A stretch of DNA of 6,877 nucleotides. Source: JANOAR01 sp031411235 (GTDB taxonomy: Bacteria; Verrucomicrobiota; Verrucomicrobiia; Verrucomicrobiales; Verrucomicrobiaceae). A program made the position numbers and the translations under genes. Under the pieces are notes generated by a model that ran no database searches, was not told the origin of the DNA, and saw only the letters and a program-made list of their open reading frames with translations. The stretch is taken from NCBI GenBank assembly GCA_031411235.1, contig JANOAR010000205.1:1-6877 (forward strand), in the 5' to 3' direction. Of the stretch, positions 1 to 5,957 are shown piece after piece (position 1 is the stretch's first letter; the number at the start of each line of letters is the position of its first letter).

Positions 1-102
1 AATCGGCTAAAGCCTCGTACTCCAACGTGGCCAACGTGCGCCTGAGAACGCTCGGCCCAAGGCGATGAATCGCCACGTTGGAGTACGAGGCTTTAGCCGA
101 TT
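1..102. repeat. Long palindromic element, 31-bp inverted arms
   Basis: The arm at 1-31 is the exact reverse complement of 72-102, separated by a 40-bp centre. Inside the centre, CGCCT (39-43) pairs with AGGCG (60-64), so a transcript could extend the hairpin. A shorter competing hairpin pairs GGCGAT (61-66) with ATCGCC (69-74). The motif CCAACGTG occurs twice near the left arm (22-29 and 31-38). The left arm starts at base 1, so the element may continue outside the window. There is no clean T-tract after either arm, so an intrinsic terminator is not favoured. A REP-like or non-autonomous palindromic mobile element is a reasonable guess. The palindrome itself is directly visible; its class is inference. 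Confidence 0.85.
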
Positions 103-115
103 TGTCCTTGTTCAT
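1..115 (-). CDS. Possible N-terminal fragment of an unknown protein (runs off left edge)
   Basis: A minus-strand frame is open from ATG at 113-115 to the window edge (38 codons), beginning MNKDKSAKAS. An in-frame ATG also lies at 119-121. AAGGGA ends five bases before the 113-115 ATG, which is the best Shine-Dalgarno-like match noticed in the window and is why that start is preferred. The frame passes straight through the palindrome: the two arms encode about residues 5-15 and 29-38. No family is recognised. An open frame this short is not strong evidence in GC-rich DNA, and a gene built on a 31-bp palindrome would be unusual. It could be a real gene invaded by the element, a small ORF carried by the element, or chance. 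Confidence 0.3.
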   Translation of the reverse strand, partial: MNKDKSAKASYSNVAIHRLGPSVLRRTLATLEYEALAD

Positions 116-156
116 TGACATCCCTTTCCGTGCGCGATGCCGCCGACTATTTTCCC

Positions 157-199
157 AAAACATGATGAAGCGCAGTATATATGCCACGCATCATGTTTT
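157..199. terminator. Inverted repeat downstream of opgH, possible bidirectional terminator
   Basis: AAAACATGATG (157-167) and CATCATGTTTT (189-199) are perfect reverse complements around a 21-nt loop. The repeat lies about 50 bp past the opgH stop codon. Read in either direction, the right arm ends in TTTT, as expected of a two-way intrinsic terminator. The stem is AT-rich and the loop is long, so folding would be weaker than in a classical terminator. The loop contains an alternating TATATAT stretch (176-182), so a protein-binding operator is an alternative. The repeat is seen directly; its role is inferred. Confidence 0.45.
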
Positions 200-249
200 A
201 TGAAATGAGTGCCGGAATCGTCGCTCTATTTGCCAAGCGCCCATCCCTG

Positions 250-2403
250 CTATGCCACGGCTTTTTTGGCCAGCAGATGGGTGAAGGGATTCGTTGCGGA
301 TAAGTTGTACTGCTTCATCGCCATGCGCCAGAAGGCGGCGAGGTCGGTTTCCGCAGCAGACCAGAGGCGGTAATGCAGGCTGGTGACGATGTCGGTGTCG
401 TTCATGATGGCGTTGATCTCGGTTTTCTTCAGCGCGGTGGGGCCTTGTTTGAGGAAGCGGTTGGCGAGGTCGTCGAGGTACTCGCGGGAGTCGCCTGTGC
501 TGCGGCGACGGCGAAGCAGGCTGACGTGCAGGCCGTTGACATAGGGGTCGAGGCAGACCTGCACGAGGCCGTAGGAGCGCTCCAGCTCGGGCTGCAATTC
601 ATGGCGGCTGTTCACGTCGGCGAGGTTGTCTTCGAGGGTGCTCAGCACGGTGGGGGGCTCCAGTTCTTCCGGGGTGAGGAAGAGGCCGAAGCGCAGACCC
701 GTGCTGCGCCCAGAGAGGAGGATGGCGACGGGGATGGCGAGGATGAGGGAGATCAAGATAGGGGCGATCCAGACAAAAAATTGGAAGCCGATGTACCAGG
801 CGATGACGGCCCACACGGCCCCTACTAGCGTGACGCTGCCAAAGGTGAGGATGATCTCGCGCCAGTCCACACCGCCGACTTTGCGCCGCTGGGCGATCCA
901 ACTGACGCCTTGGCCGAGGATGATTTTCATGACGAAGCGGCTGTGAAACCACATCATAACGGGGGCCATGAGGGTGAAGAGGATGGTGTCGGCGAGGCTG
1001 CCGATGAGGGTCATGAAGCGAAGCTTGGCAGGCTTGAAAAGGCGGCCCGTGAGCATCTCATCCATGACGATGACCACTTTGGGCAGGAAGATAAACATGG
1101 CGGTGAGGCCGAGCAGGAGTTGCTCGGCGATACCGACGCGCTTGGCGAGGTCGGGGTCGAGGATGCCTTTTCCAGGCAGGGCGGCGAGGTAGGTGCTGAG
1201 CACGAGGAAGGCGAACCACAGGGGACTGCTGACGTAGCTGAGGACGCCGTGGGCGAAGTTGATGCGGCTCATGGGGTGCCAGCCTTTGGCAAAGAGTAGC
1301 CAAAAGTGCTGCATGTTGCCCTGGCACCAGCGGCGGTCGCGCTTGAGCATGTCGATCATGGTGGGCGGGCCTTCTTCATAGCTGCCGCGATTGGTCGGCA
1401 GGAGGCGCACGGCGTAGCCTGCCTTTCGCATGAGCGCAGCCTCGACGAAATCATGGCTGAGGATGTGGCCACCGAAGGGCACGGTCGCGGGCAGCGGCGG
1501 CAGGGCGCATTCTTTGATGAAGGGGTCGAGACGCAAGATGGCGTTGTGGCCCCAGAAGTTGGCTTCGCCGTTCTGCCAGTAGTTCAGCCCGGCCATGAAG
1601 GCGGGGCCATAGAGCGACTGGGCAAACTGCATGAGGCGACCCAGCAGGGTCTCGGAGCAGATCTGTTTGGGGAAGGTCTGGATGATGCCGATGCCCGCAT
1701 TTTTTTCCATCAAGCGGACGAGGCCGACCATCAGCGCACCGGACATGAGGCTGTCTGCGTCGAAGACGATCATGTAGCGATAGCGCTTGCCCCAGCGGCG
1801 ACAGAAGTCGGAGACGTTGCCGCTTTTGCGGTTGATGGGCTTGCGGCGTTTGCGGTAAAAGATGCGGCCAAAGGCATTGAGCTGGCGGCAGAGTTCGATC
1901 CAGGCAGACTGCTCTTCGATCCACTTGTTGGTGTCGTCGCTATCGCTGAGGACGAAGAAGTCGAACTGGTCGAGTTGCTGGGTTTTGGCCAGGGATTCAT
2001 AGGTGGCGCGGAGGCCTTCCCAGACGCGGGTGACGTCTTCATTATAGACGGGGATGATGATGGCGGTGGTGGCGGTGATGTCCGCCGCTTGGTCATCCGC
2101 CGTGAGTGTGCCCCAGAGGTCGAGGGCATCATTGTCGGGGCGATTTTGCAACCACACGCCGATGAGGGCCGTCCAGAAGCCTGTGTTCAGTTGGTAGTAG
2201 AGGGGGATGAAGCAGAGCAGCAGCAAGATCTCGGCCCAGCGCCAGCCATTGGCGGAGAGATAGACAAAGGATAGCCAGGTGCCGAGCAGTGTGCCCAGCC
2301 AAGTAAGGACGAAGAAGGTGACGCGGCGCGTGCGGGCGATGCGCTTGGGCGGCATCCCCTGTGAGGAGGCGCTGAGGGGGGCGGGGGGGGCGGTGAGGCT
2401 CAT
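250..2403 (-). CDS. opgH: Glucans biosynthesis glucosyltransferase H (OpgH/MdoH-like)
   Basis: A polytopic inner-membrane family 2 glycosyltransferase, expected to polymerise UDP-glucose into the beta-1,2 backbone of osmoregulated periplasmic glucans. The 717 residues begin with two likely membrane segments (about 29-51 and 57-73). The cytoplasmic catalytic domain follows (about 110-375) with DSDD (154-157), DAD (215-217), the catalytic-base-type SHDF (316-319, D318) and RDRRWCQGN (355-363), the OpgH form of QxxRW. Further membrane segments lie near 388-410, 427-448, 463-486, 515-537 and 541-563, before a cytoplasmic tail. The motifs YEEGPP and KRDRRWC are typical of OpgH rather than cellulose synthases. 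The E. coli protein is 847 aa; the shortfall is mainly at the N-terminus, where only about 28 residues precede the first membrane segment. The ATG overlaps the upstream stop (ATGA), implying translational coupling. M17 (ATG at 2353-2355) is an alternative start. No opgG is in the window. Confidence 0.93.
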   Translation of the reverse strand: MSLTAPPAPLSASSQGMPPKRIARTRRVTFFVLTWLGTLLGTWLSFVYLSANGWRWAEILLLLCFIPLYYQLNTGFWTALIGVWLQNRPDNDALDLWGTLTADDQAADITATTAIIIPVYNEDVTRVWEGLRATYESLAKTQQLDQFDFFVLSDSDDTNKWIEEQSAWIELCRQLNAFGRIFYRKRRKPINRKSGNVSDFCRRWGKRYRYMIVFDADSLMSGALMVGLVRLMEKNAGIGIIQTFPKQICSETLLGRLMQFAQSLYGPAFMAGLNYWQNGEANFWGHNAILRLDPFIKECALPPLPATVPFGGHILSHDFVEAALMRKAGYAVRLLPTNRGSYEEGPPTMIDMLKRDRRWCQGNMQHFWLLFAKGWHPMSRINFAHGVLSYVSSPLWFAFLVLSTYLAALPGKGILDPDLAKRVGIAEQLLLGLTAMFIFLPKVVIVMDEMLTGRLFKPAKLRFMTLIGSLADTILFTLMAPVMMWFHSRFVMKIILGQGVSWIAQRRKVGGVDWREIILTFGSVTLVGAVWAVIAWYIGFQFFVWIAPILISLILAIPVAILLSGRSTGLRFGLFLTPEELEPPTVLSTLEDNLADVNSRHELQPELERSYGLVQVCLDPYVNGLHVSLLRRRRSTGDSREYLDDLANRFLKQGPTALKKTEINAIMNDTDIVTSLHYRLWSAAETDLAAFWRMAMKQYNLSATNPFTHLLAKKAVA

Positions 2404-2975
2404 TTAAGAAGGCGAAAAACGTAGCTGATCACAAGGGCGACAAAGGCTGCGAGCGCGATGTAGCGAATCCAGGGATGCTTTTCAAATCGACCGATGGTGT
2501 CTTCGGCGGTGTGGGTGAGGCCCAGGTCAATGTCGCGCGGGGTCATTTTGGAAACGTTGAGCCGTGGGCCAGAGGTGCGCACGGCGAGCCGCATGGCTTC
2601 CGTCATGTCGGCAGGGAGATTCTTGGTATCGAGGAAGAAGGAGGGCCAGCGGTCGGGGCCACCTGCGAGGTGGAACCCGAGACGGCCTGAGGCTTCGATC
2701 TGCGCCTCGGTCATGTGCATGTCGGCATAGATTTTCCCCAGCCAGGTGTGCAGCAGCAGTCGCGCCTGCTCGATGGCGTGGGCCGTGGGCTTCTTCGCAG
2801 GCTCGGCTTGGTGGGCCTTGGCCGCACGTTGCAGGGTCTCGAGAATGAGCTGGGTGCGGCGGATGCGGTTGTGCAGGCGGTAGGAGCGGAAATAGTCGGC
2901 CAGCCGTGCGTAGGCTTCATTCCACTCATCCTCGGTGCCTGTGGCGGGTGCGAATTGTATATTGAGAGCGTCCAT
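2400..2975 (-). CDS. Unknown tail-anchored membrane protein, opgH operon partner
   Basis: I do not recognise the family of this 191-aa protein. It has no N-terminal signal. Residues 1-165 are soluble-looking and rich in charged residues, with probably helical stretches at about 15-55 and 66-100 and a W/F/P-containing patch (GGPDRWPSFF, 105-114). One hydrophobic segment at about 169-188 is followed by RLLK, so a cytoplasmic domain held by a C-terminal anchor is the simplest topology. Its stop codon overlaps the opgH start by four bases (2400-2403), so the two are almost certainly co-transcribed and translationally coupled. This suggests a subunit or regulator of the glucosyltransferase, but that is inference from position. 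The start ATG has no Shine-Dalgarno sequence; the preceding bases read CTCCCCC. Confidence 0.85.
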   Translation of the reverse strand: MDALNIQFAPATGTEDEWNEAYARLADYFRSYRLHNRIRRTQLILETLQRAAKAHQAEPAKKPTAHAIEQARLLLHTWLGKIYADMHMTEAQIEASGRLGFHLAGGPDRWPSFFLDTKNLPADMTEAMRLAVRTSGPRLNVSKMTPRDIDLGLTHTAEDTIGRFEKHPWIRYIALAAFVALVISYVFRLLK

Positions 2976-3059
2976 GGGGGAGGTGGCGATTAGGGATGAT
3001 CGGGGCGGGCAGTGAACTGCGATTAGAAGCGCAGGAAAGGCGGGTTGTCTTGTCGGAAA

Positions 3060-3095
3060 GCAAGGTCTCTTGCGGGGATACAGGAACTATCCCCG
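3060..3095 (+). promoter_or_regulatory. Two adjacent small hairpins ahead of pgsA
   Basis: In the divergent spacer, GCAAG (3060-3064) pairs with CTTGC (3069-3073) around a 4-nt loop. Next to it, CGGGGATA (3073-3080) pairs with TATCCCCG (3088-3095) around a 7-nt loop. The two share base 3073. They lie about 50-85 bp upstream of the preferred pgsA start, so they would fall in its leader or promoter region. A further short inverted repeat, GCAGT-GA-ACTGC, sits at 3009-3020. No convincing -35/-10 pair could be assigned for either direction. The pairing is seen; any regulatory role is unproven. Confidence 0.3.
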
Positions 3096-3143
3096 GTTGC
3101 ATGGCAAGCGATGCTCTGGAATAACGCGTATCTGCTGACACGA

Positions 3144-3731
3144 ATGAATTTGCCCAACCAACTTAGCCTCGGAAGGCTCGCACTGACGCTGCCCTTTGTA
3201 GCGATCACCTACCTGCCTGTGCCCGTGACAAACCGCATGTCTTGGGCGCTGCTGATCTTCATCATCGCCTCATTCACGGACTATCTGGATGGCTATATCG
3301 CACGGCGGCATGGCCTCGTGACGAACTTCGGCAAACTCTTTGATCCCGTGGCGGATAAGGTGCTGATGGCGGCGGCGCTGACGATGCTGGCCGTGGAGCG
3401 GGCAATACCGGCGTGGATTATCATCGCGATTTTGGCGCGTGAGTTCTTCGTCACAGGCATCCGCCAGATCGCCGCCAGCCAAGGTGTGGTGCTGGCGGCG
3501 GAGCGCCTGGGCAAGCACAAGATGCTGTGGCAAGTGTTCACGGTGATTTACTTCATGGGCCAGATGGCCTCTGCCGAGCCGATGCTGGCGTTTGTGAAGC
3601 CGATCTATGCTTGGGGGCCGACTTCACCCGCTATGCTCGGGCAGATGACGGTGTACATCACCGCACTGCTCACGCTGGTGTCGGGCTTCAGCTACTTCTG
3701 GAAAAACCGGAAGCTGTTTGCTGATGCGTGA
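3144..3731 (+). CDS. pgsA: CDP-diacylglycerol--glycerol-3-phosphate 3-phosphatidyltransferase
   Basis: An integral membrane enzyme that joins CDP-diacylglycerol and glycerol-3-phosphate to form phosphatidylglycerophosphate, the committed step to phosphatidylglycerol and cardiolipin. From the preferred start it is 195 aa, close to E. coli PgsA (182). The full CDP-alcohol phosphatidyltransferase signature is present: D46-x2-D49-G50-x2-A53-R54-x8-G63-x3-D67-x3-D71. AREFFVTGIRQ (98-108) is also typical of PgsA. Hydrophobic segments lie at about 12-25, 33-46, 75-98, 128-143 and 166-184. The frame is open back to 3045, but the start at 3144 gives MNLPNQLSLGR, which lines up with the usual PgsA N-terminus. 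ATG 3111 is the main alternative. It is transcribed divergently from the opgH pair. The usual GKxKTxxQ motif reads GKHKMLWQ here, a small deviation. Confidence 0.93.
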   Translation: MNLPNQLSLGRLALTLPFVAITYLPVPVTNRMSWALLIFIIASFTDYLDGYIARRHGLVTNFGKLFDPVADKVLMAAALTMLAVERAIPAWIIIAILAREFFVTGIRQIAASQGVVLAAERLGKHKMLWQVFTVIYFMGQMASAEPMLAFVKPIYAWGPTSPAMLGQMTVYITALLTLVSGFSYFWKNRKLFADA

Positions 3732-3818
3732 GCGCCTCAGCGCCATGCACCCAGGCGGGAAGCCTGTGCCACTCTGCTTGCGCCTCTGCCTATCGCTGGC
3801 ATCATCGTGGTTCTCACC

Positions 3819-5129
3819 ATGACATTCTTTGCCCGTTCCTTGCTTCTCCTTTTGGCGCTCGCGCCTTGCCTGTCCTTCGCCGCCGCTGGTGACAAGCCCG
3901 GAGACTATCCTCTGGTCGCCGCGCAGGAATGCAGACCGCGCAAGGGCATGGCGAACTTTTTTGCCAAGGCGAACACGCCGGGAGCGGAGGTGCGTATTGG
4001 TTATTTCGGCGGCTCCATCACGGCGCAGCCAGGATGGCGAGTGAAGACGCTGGCGCATTTTCAGAAGGCGTATCCGCAAGCGAAGTTTACCGAGATCAAT
4101 GCGGCCATCGGCGGCACGGGTTCGGACTTGGGCGTGTTTCGGCTAAAACAGGATGTGCTCGATTTGAAGCCGGATCTGATGTTCGTCGAGTTCGCCACGA
4201 ATGATGGCGGAGCATCGCCGGAGCAGATTCACCGCTGCATGGAGGGCATCGTGCGGCAGACCTGGGCGGCCCTGCCTGCGTGTGATATTTGCTTCGTCTA
4301 TACCCTGACCGAGGCGCTCTCGCCGGCGATGCTGGAGGGCAAGTTCCAACGCTCGGCGAGTGCGATGGAAGCCATCGCGGATCATTACGGCATCGCGACG
4401 ATCCACATGGGCATGGAGGTGGCGAAGCTGGCCAAAGAAGGCCGCTTGGAGTGGAAGGGGAAACTACCCAAGACCGAGGCGGAAAAAGCGGCAGTGGGTG
4501 GCAAGTTTGTCTTCGCGCCCGACAGTGTGCATCCGCATGTGGAGACGGGCCACGAGCTGTATCTCGCTGCCATCGTGCGCTCGTTGGAGCCCATCAAGTC
4601 AGCGTCAAAAGCGACGGGCGATCACACGCTACCCGCGCCCTTCATCGCCTCAAACTATGAGCAGGCAAAGCTGCTACCGATCACGGCTGCGACGCTGTCG
4701 AAGGGCTTCACACTGCTTGATGCCAAGACGGATGTGTTTGGCAAAAAGTGGGCCAATCGCATGACCTCGCTGCACGCGGGCAAACAGCCAGGCGAGACGA
4801 TTGAATTCAGCTTCAAAGGCACGCGCTGCGCGATCTATGACATCGTCGGCCCGGACTGCGGGCAGGTGATCGTGACGCTCGATGATGGGCCGTCTCGAAC
4901 GGTATCGCGCTTCGATAGCTACTGCGTGTATCATCGGCTCTCGACGCTGACTCTTGGCACGGATCTGACCAATACGGTGCATCGTGTAAAGATCGAGATC
5001 GCCGCGACGCCCCCGGATAAAGGCAAGATCATCACGGATAAAGCAGCCTTCGCCGCGACGCCGGAGAAGTTCGTCGGCACGGCGTTTTATCCTGGAGCGA
5101 TCTTGCTGGTGGGCGAGGTGGTGAAGTGA
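3819..5129 (+). CDS. Secreted SGNH/GDSL-type hydrolase with C-terminal accessory domain
   Basis: A predicted exported esterase or acylhydrolase, 436 aa from the ATG at 3819. A GTG at 3807 would add four residues, but the ATG gives a cleaner signal peptide. Residues 1-23 form that signal (MTFFARSLLLLLALAP, then FAAA before GDK). The SGNH blocks appear in order: YFGGSIT with nucleophile S66, IGG (97-99) as block II, FATND with N128 as block III, and DSVH with D235 and H238 as block V. A second region (about 270-436), rich in predicted beta strands, contains FSFKGTRCAIYDIVGPDCG and RFDSYCVYHRL; it looks like an accessory or carbohydrate-binding-like domain. Removal of acyl groups from a polysaccharide is plausible, but the substrate cannot be read from sequence. 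It starts 87 bp after pgsA on the same strand. C17 follows LAP, a poor lipobox, so a lipoprotein is unlikely. Confidence 0.85.
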   Translation: MTFFARSLLLLLALAPCLSFAAAGDKPGDYPLVAAQECRPRKGMANFFAKANTPGAEVRIGYFGGSITAQPGWRVKTLAHFQKAYPQAKFTEINAAIGGTGSDLGVFRLKQDVLDLKPDLMFVEFATNDGGASPEQIHRCMEGIVRQTWAALPACDICFVYTLTEALSPAMLEGKFQRSASAMEAIADHYGIATIHMGMEVAKLAKEGRLEWKGKLPKTEAEKAAVGGKFVFAPDSVHPHVETGHELYLAAIVRSLEPIKSASKATGDHTLPAPFIASNYEQAKLLPITAATLSKGFTLLDAKTDVFGKKWANRMTSLHAGKQPGETIEFSFKGTRCAIYDIVGPDCGQVIVTLDDGPSRTVSRFDSYCVYHRLSTLTLGTDLTNTVHRVKIEIAATPPDKGKIITDKAAFAATPEKFVGTAFYPGAILLVGEVVK

Positions 5130-5138
5130 GGCTTGGCG

Positions 5139-5870
5139 CTACCGCCGCACCCAGCGCGTGCCCCAGGCGACACTCCACTGATACTTGCGGGCGTGCTCGC
5201 GAATGAGGAAAGGGAGATCGCGCTCGGCCTTTAACTCGAAGTGTGGGGCCAACAGCTCGCTCAGCCATTCGCGAGTGCTATGCTGTGGCCAGCGCTCGGG
5301 CGGCGTGTATTCGGCCAGCCAGGTGCAGGGTGTGGTGAGCAACAGTTGCCCACCGCTGCGCACAAGCTGGGGCAGCCGCTCAATGAGCCTCGCAGGCTCG
5401 GTGAGGCGGCAAAGCAGATTGGCAGCGTGGACGATGTCGTAGGCTCCGATGTCGTCGTGCAGATGCATGGCGTCGCCTTGTTGAAAGGTGACGCGCTCGT
5501 GCGGTGCATCCGCTGGAGCTTTGGCGATAAGCCGCGTACGCGCCTGCCCTTCATCGAGCCGATCATAAGCGCAGGCGTCGCCGCGTTGGATCGCTGCGGC
5601 GGCATCGACGAAGCGCTGCGAGTAGTCGATGCCCAGCACACTCGCGCTGTGTTTCGCCAGCTCGAAGGAGGAGCGGCCCACGGCGCAGCCGAGGTCGAGT
5701 GCTTCCGCTTTACCAGCGTCGGCGGTGGTATCGAGCAGCTCGGTTACGGAGCGCACGGCGAAGCCCAGGGCGTCGCGTGGCCCAAAGGCCCAAGGCAGCA
5801 CCTCCTCGGCGCTGCCGTAGTGAAAGAGCAGATATTCGTGCAGCAGGCGTTCGGTTTCGTAGATGTTCAT
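5139..5870 (-). CDS. Putative 4-mercaptohistidine N1-methyltransferase, OvoA C-terminal-domain type
   Basis: A SAM-dependent class I methyltransferase of 243 aa resembling, from memory of the family, the C-terminal methyltransferase part of OvoA, which N-methylates the imidazole of mercaptohistidine in ovothiol synthesis. Matching stretches are NIYETERLLHEYLLFHYG (2-19), LPWAFGPRDAL (25-35), the SAM motif LDLGCAVGRSSFELA (58-72), IDYS with acidic D82, QGDAM (131-135), YDIVHAANLLCRL (144-156), TWLAEYTPPERW (183-194) and DLPFLIREHARKYQ (218-231). The sulfoxide synthase part of full-length OvoA is absent, so this is a stand-alone domain. The start at 5870 was chosen because it yields the family N-terminus; the frame extends to 5930, but that extra part covers a heptamer repeat. 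It ends 9 bp from the convergent SGNH gene. No Shine-Dalgarno sequence is seen; CTCCCCC precedes the ATG. Confidence 0.85.
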   Translation of the reverse strand: MNIYETERLLHEYLLFHYGSAEEVLPWAFGPRDALGFAVRSVTELLDTTADAGKAEALDLGCAVGRSSFELAKHSASVLGIDYSQRFVDAAAAIQRGDACAYDRLDEGQARTRLIAKAPADAPHERVTFQQGDAMHLHDDIGAYDIVHAANLLCRLTEPARLIERLPQLVRSGGQLLLTTPCTWLAEYTPPERWPQHSTREWLSELLAPHFELKAERDLPFLIREHARKYQWSVAWGTRWVRR

Positions 5871-5872
5871 GG

Positions 5873-5914
5873 GGGAGAAGAATAACGACTGACGAGTGAA
5901 GAATGACGAAGGGA
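5873..5914. repeat. Degenerate 7-bp tandem repeat (GAATGAC-like)
   Basis: On the plus strand, successive heptamers read GAATAAC (5880-5886), GACTGAC (5887-5893), GAGTGAA (5894-5900) and GAATGAC (5901-5907). They are flanked by weaker units GGGAGAA (5873-5879) and GAAGGGA (5908-5914). The consensus is about GAATGAC. The array fills the space directly before the methyltransferase start. It is AT-richer than the surrounding genes and is probably a non-coding simple repeat. Confidence 0.6.
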
Positions 5915-5957
5915 GTCGAGCAGAATCCAATACCCTGCTTGGGCATTCGGCAGCGCA

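Noticed and set aside
1306..2274. Long plus-strand open frame (322 codons) opposite opgH
   Set aside because: It is the antisense shadow of a clear OpgH coding sequence. Its translation is Gly/Ala/Asp/Glu-rich with no recognisable domain, as expected from the reverse strand of GC-rich coding DNA.
3045..3143. N-terminal extension of pgsA (33 codons)
   Set aside because: The open frame continues upstream, but the extension has no PgsA-like sequence and covers the spacer hairpins. The start at 3144 gives the usual family N-terminus.
3752..3766. Hairpin CAGGC-GGGAA-GCCTG after pgsA as a terminator
   Set aside because: The stem is only 5 bp and no T-tract follows, so a terminator cannot be supported.
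5130..5157. Shared terminator in the 9-bp gap between the convergent genes
   Set aside because: Only a weak 5-bp stem (GCGCT/AGCGC with a 12-nt loop) was found, reaching into the methyltransferase gene, with no T-tract.
5241..5885. Plus-strand open frame opposite the methyltransferase (214 codons)
   Set aside because: It lies wholly over the OvoA-type gene, whose motifs are unambiguous. The plus-strand translation shows no domain.
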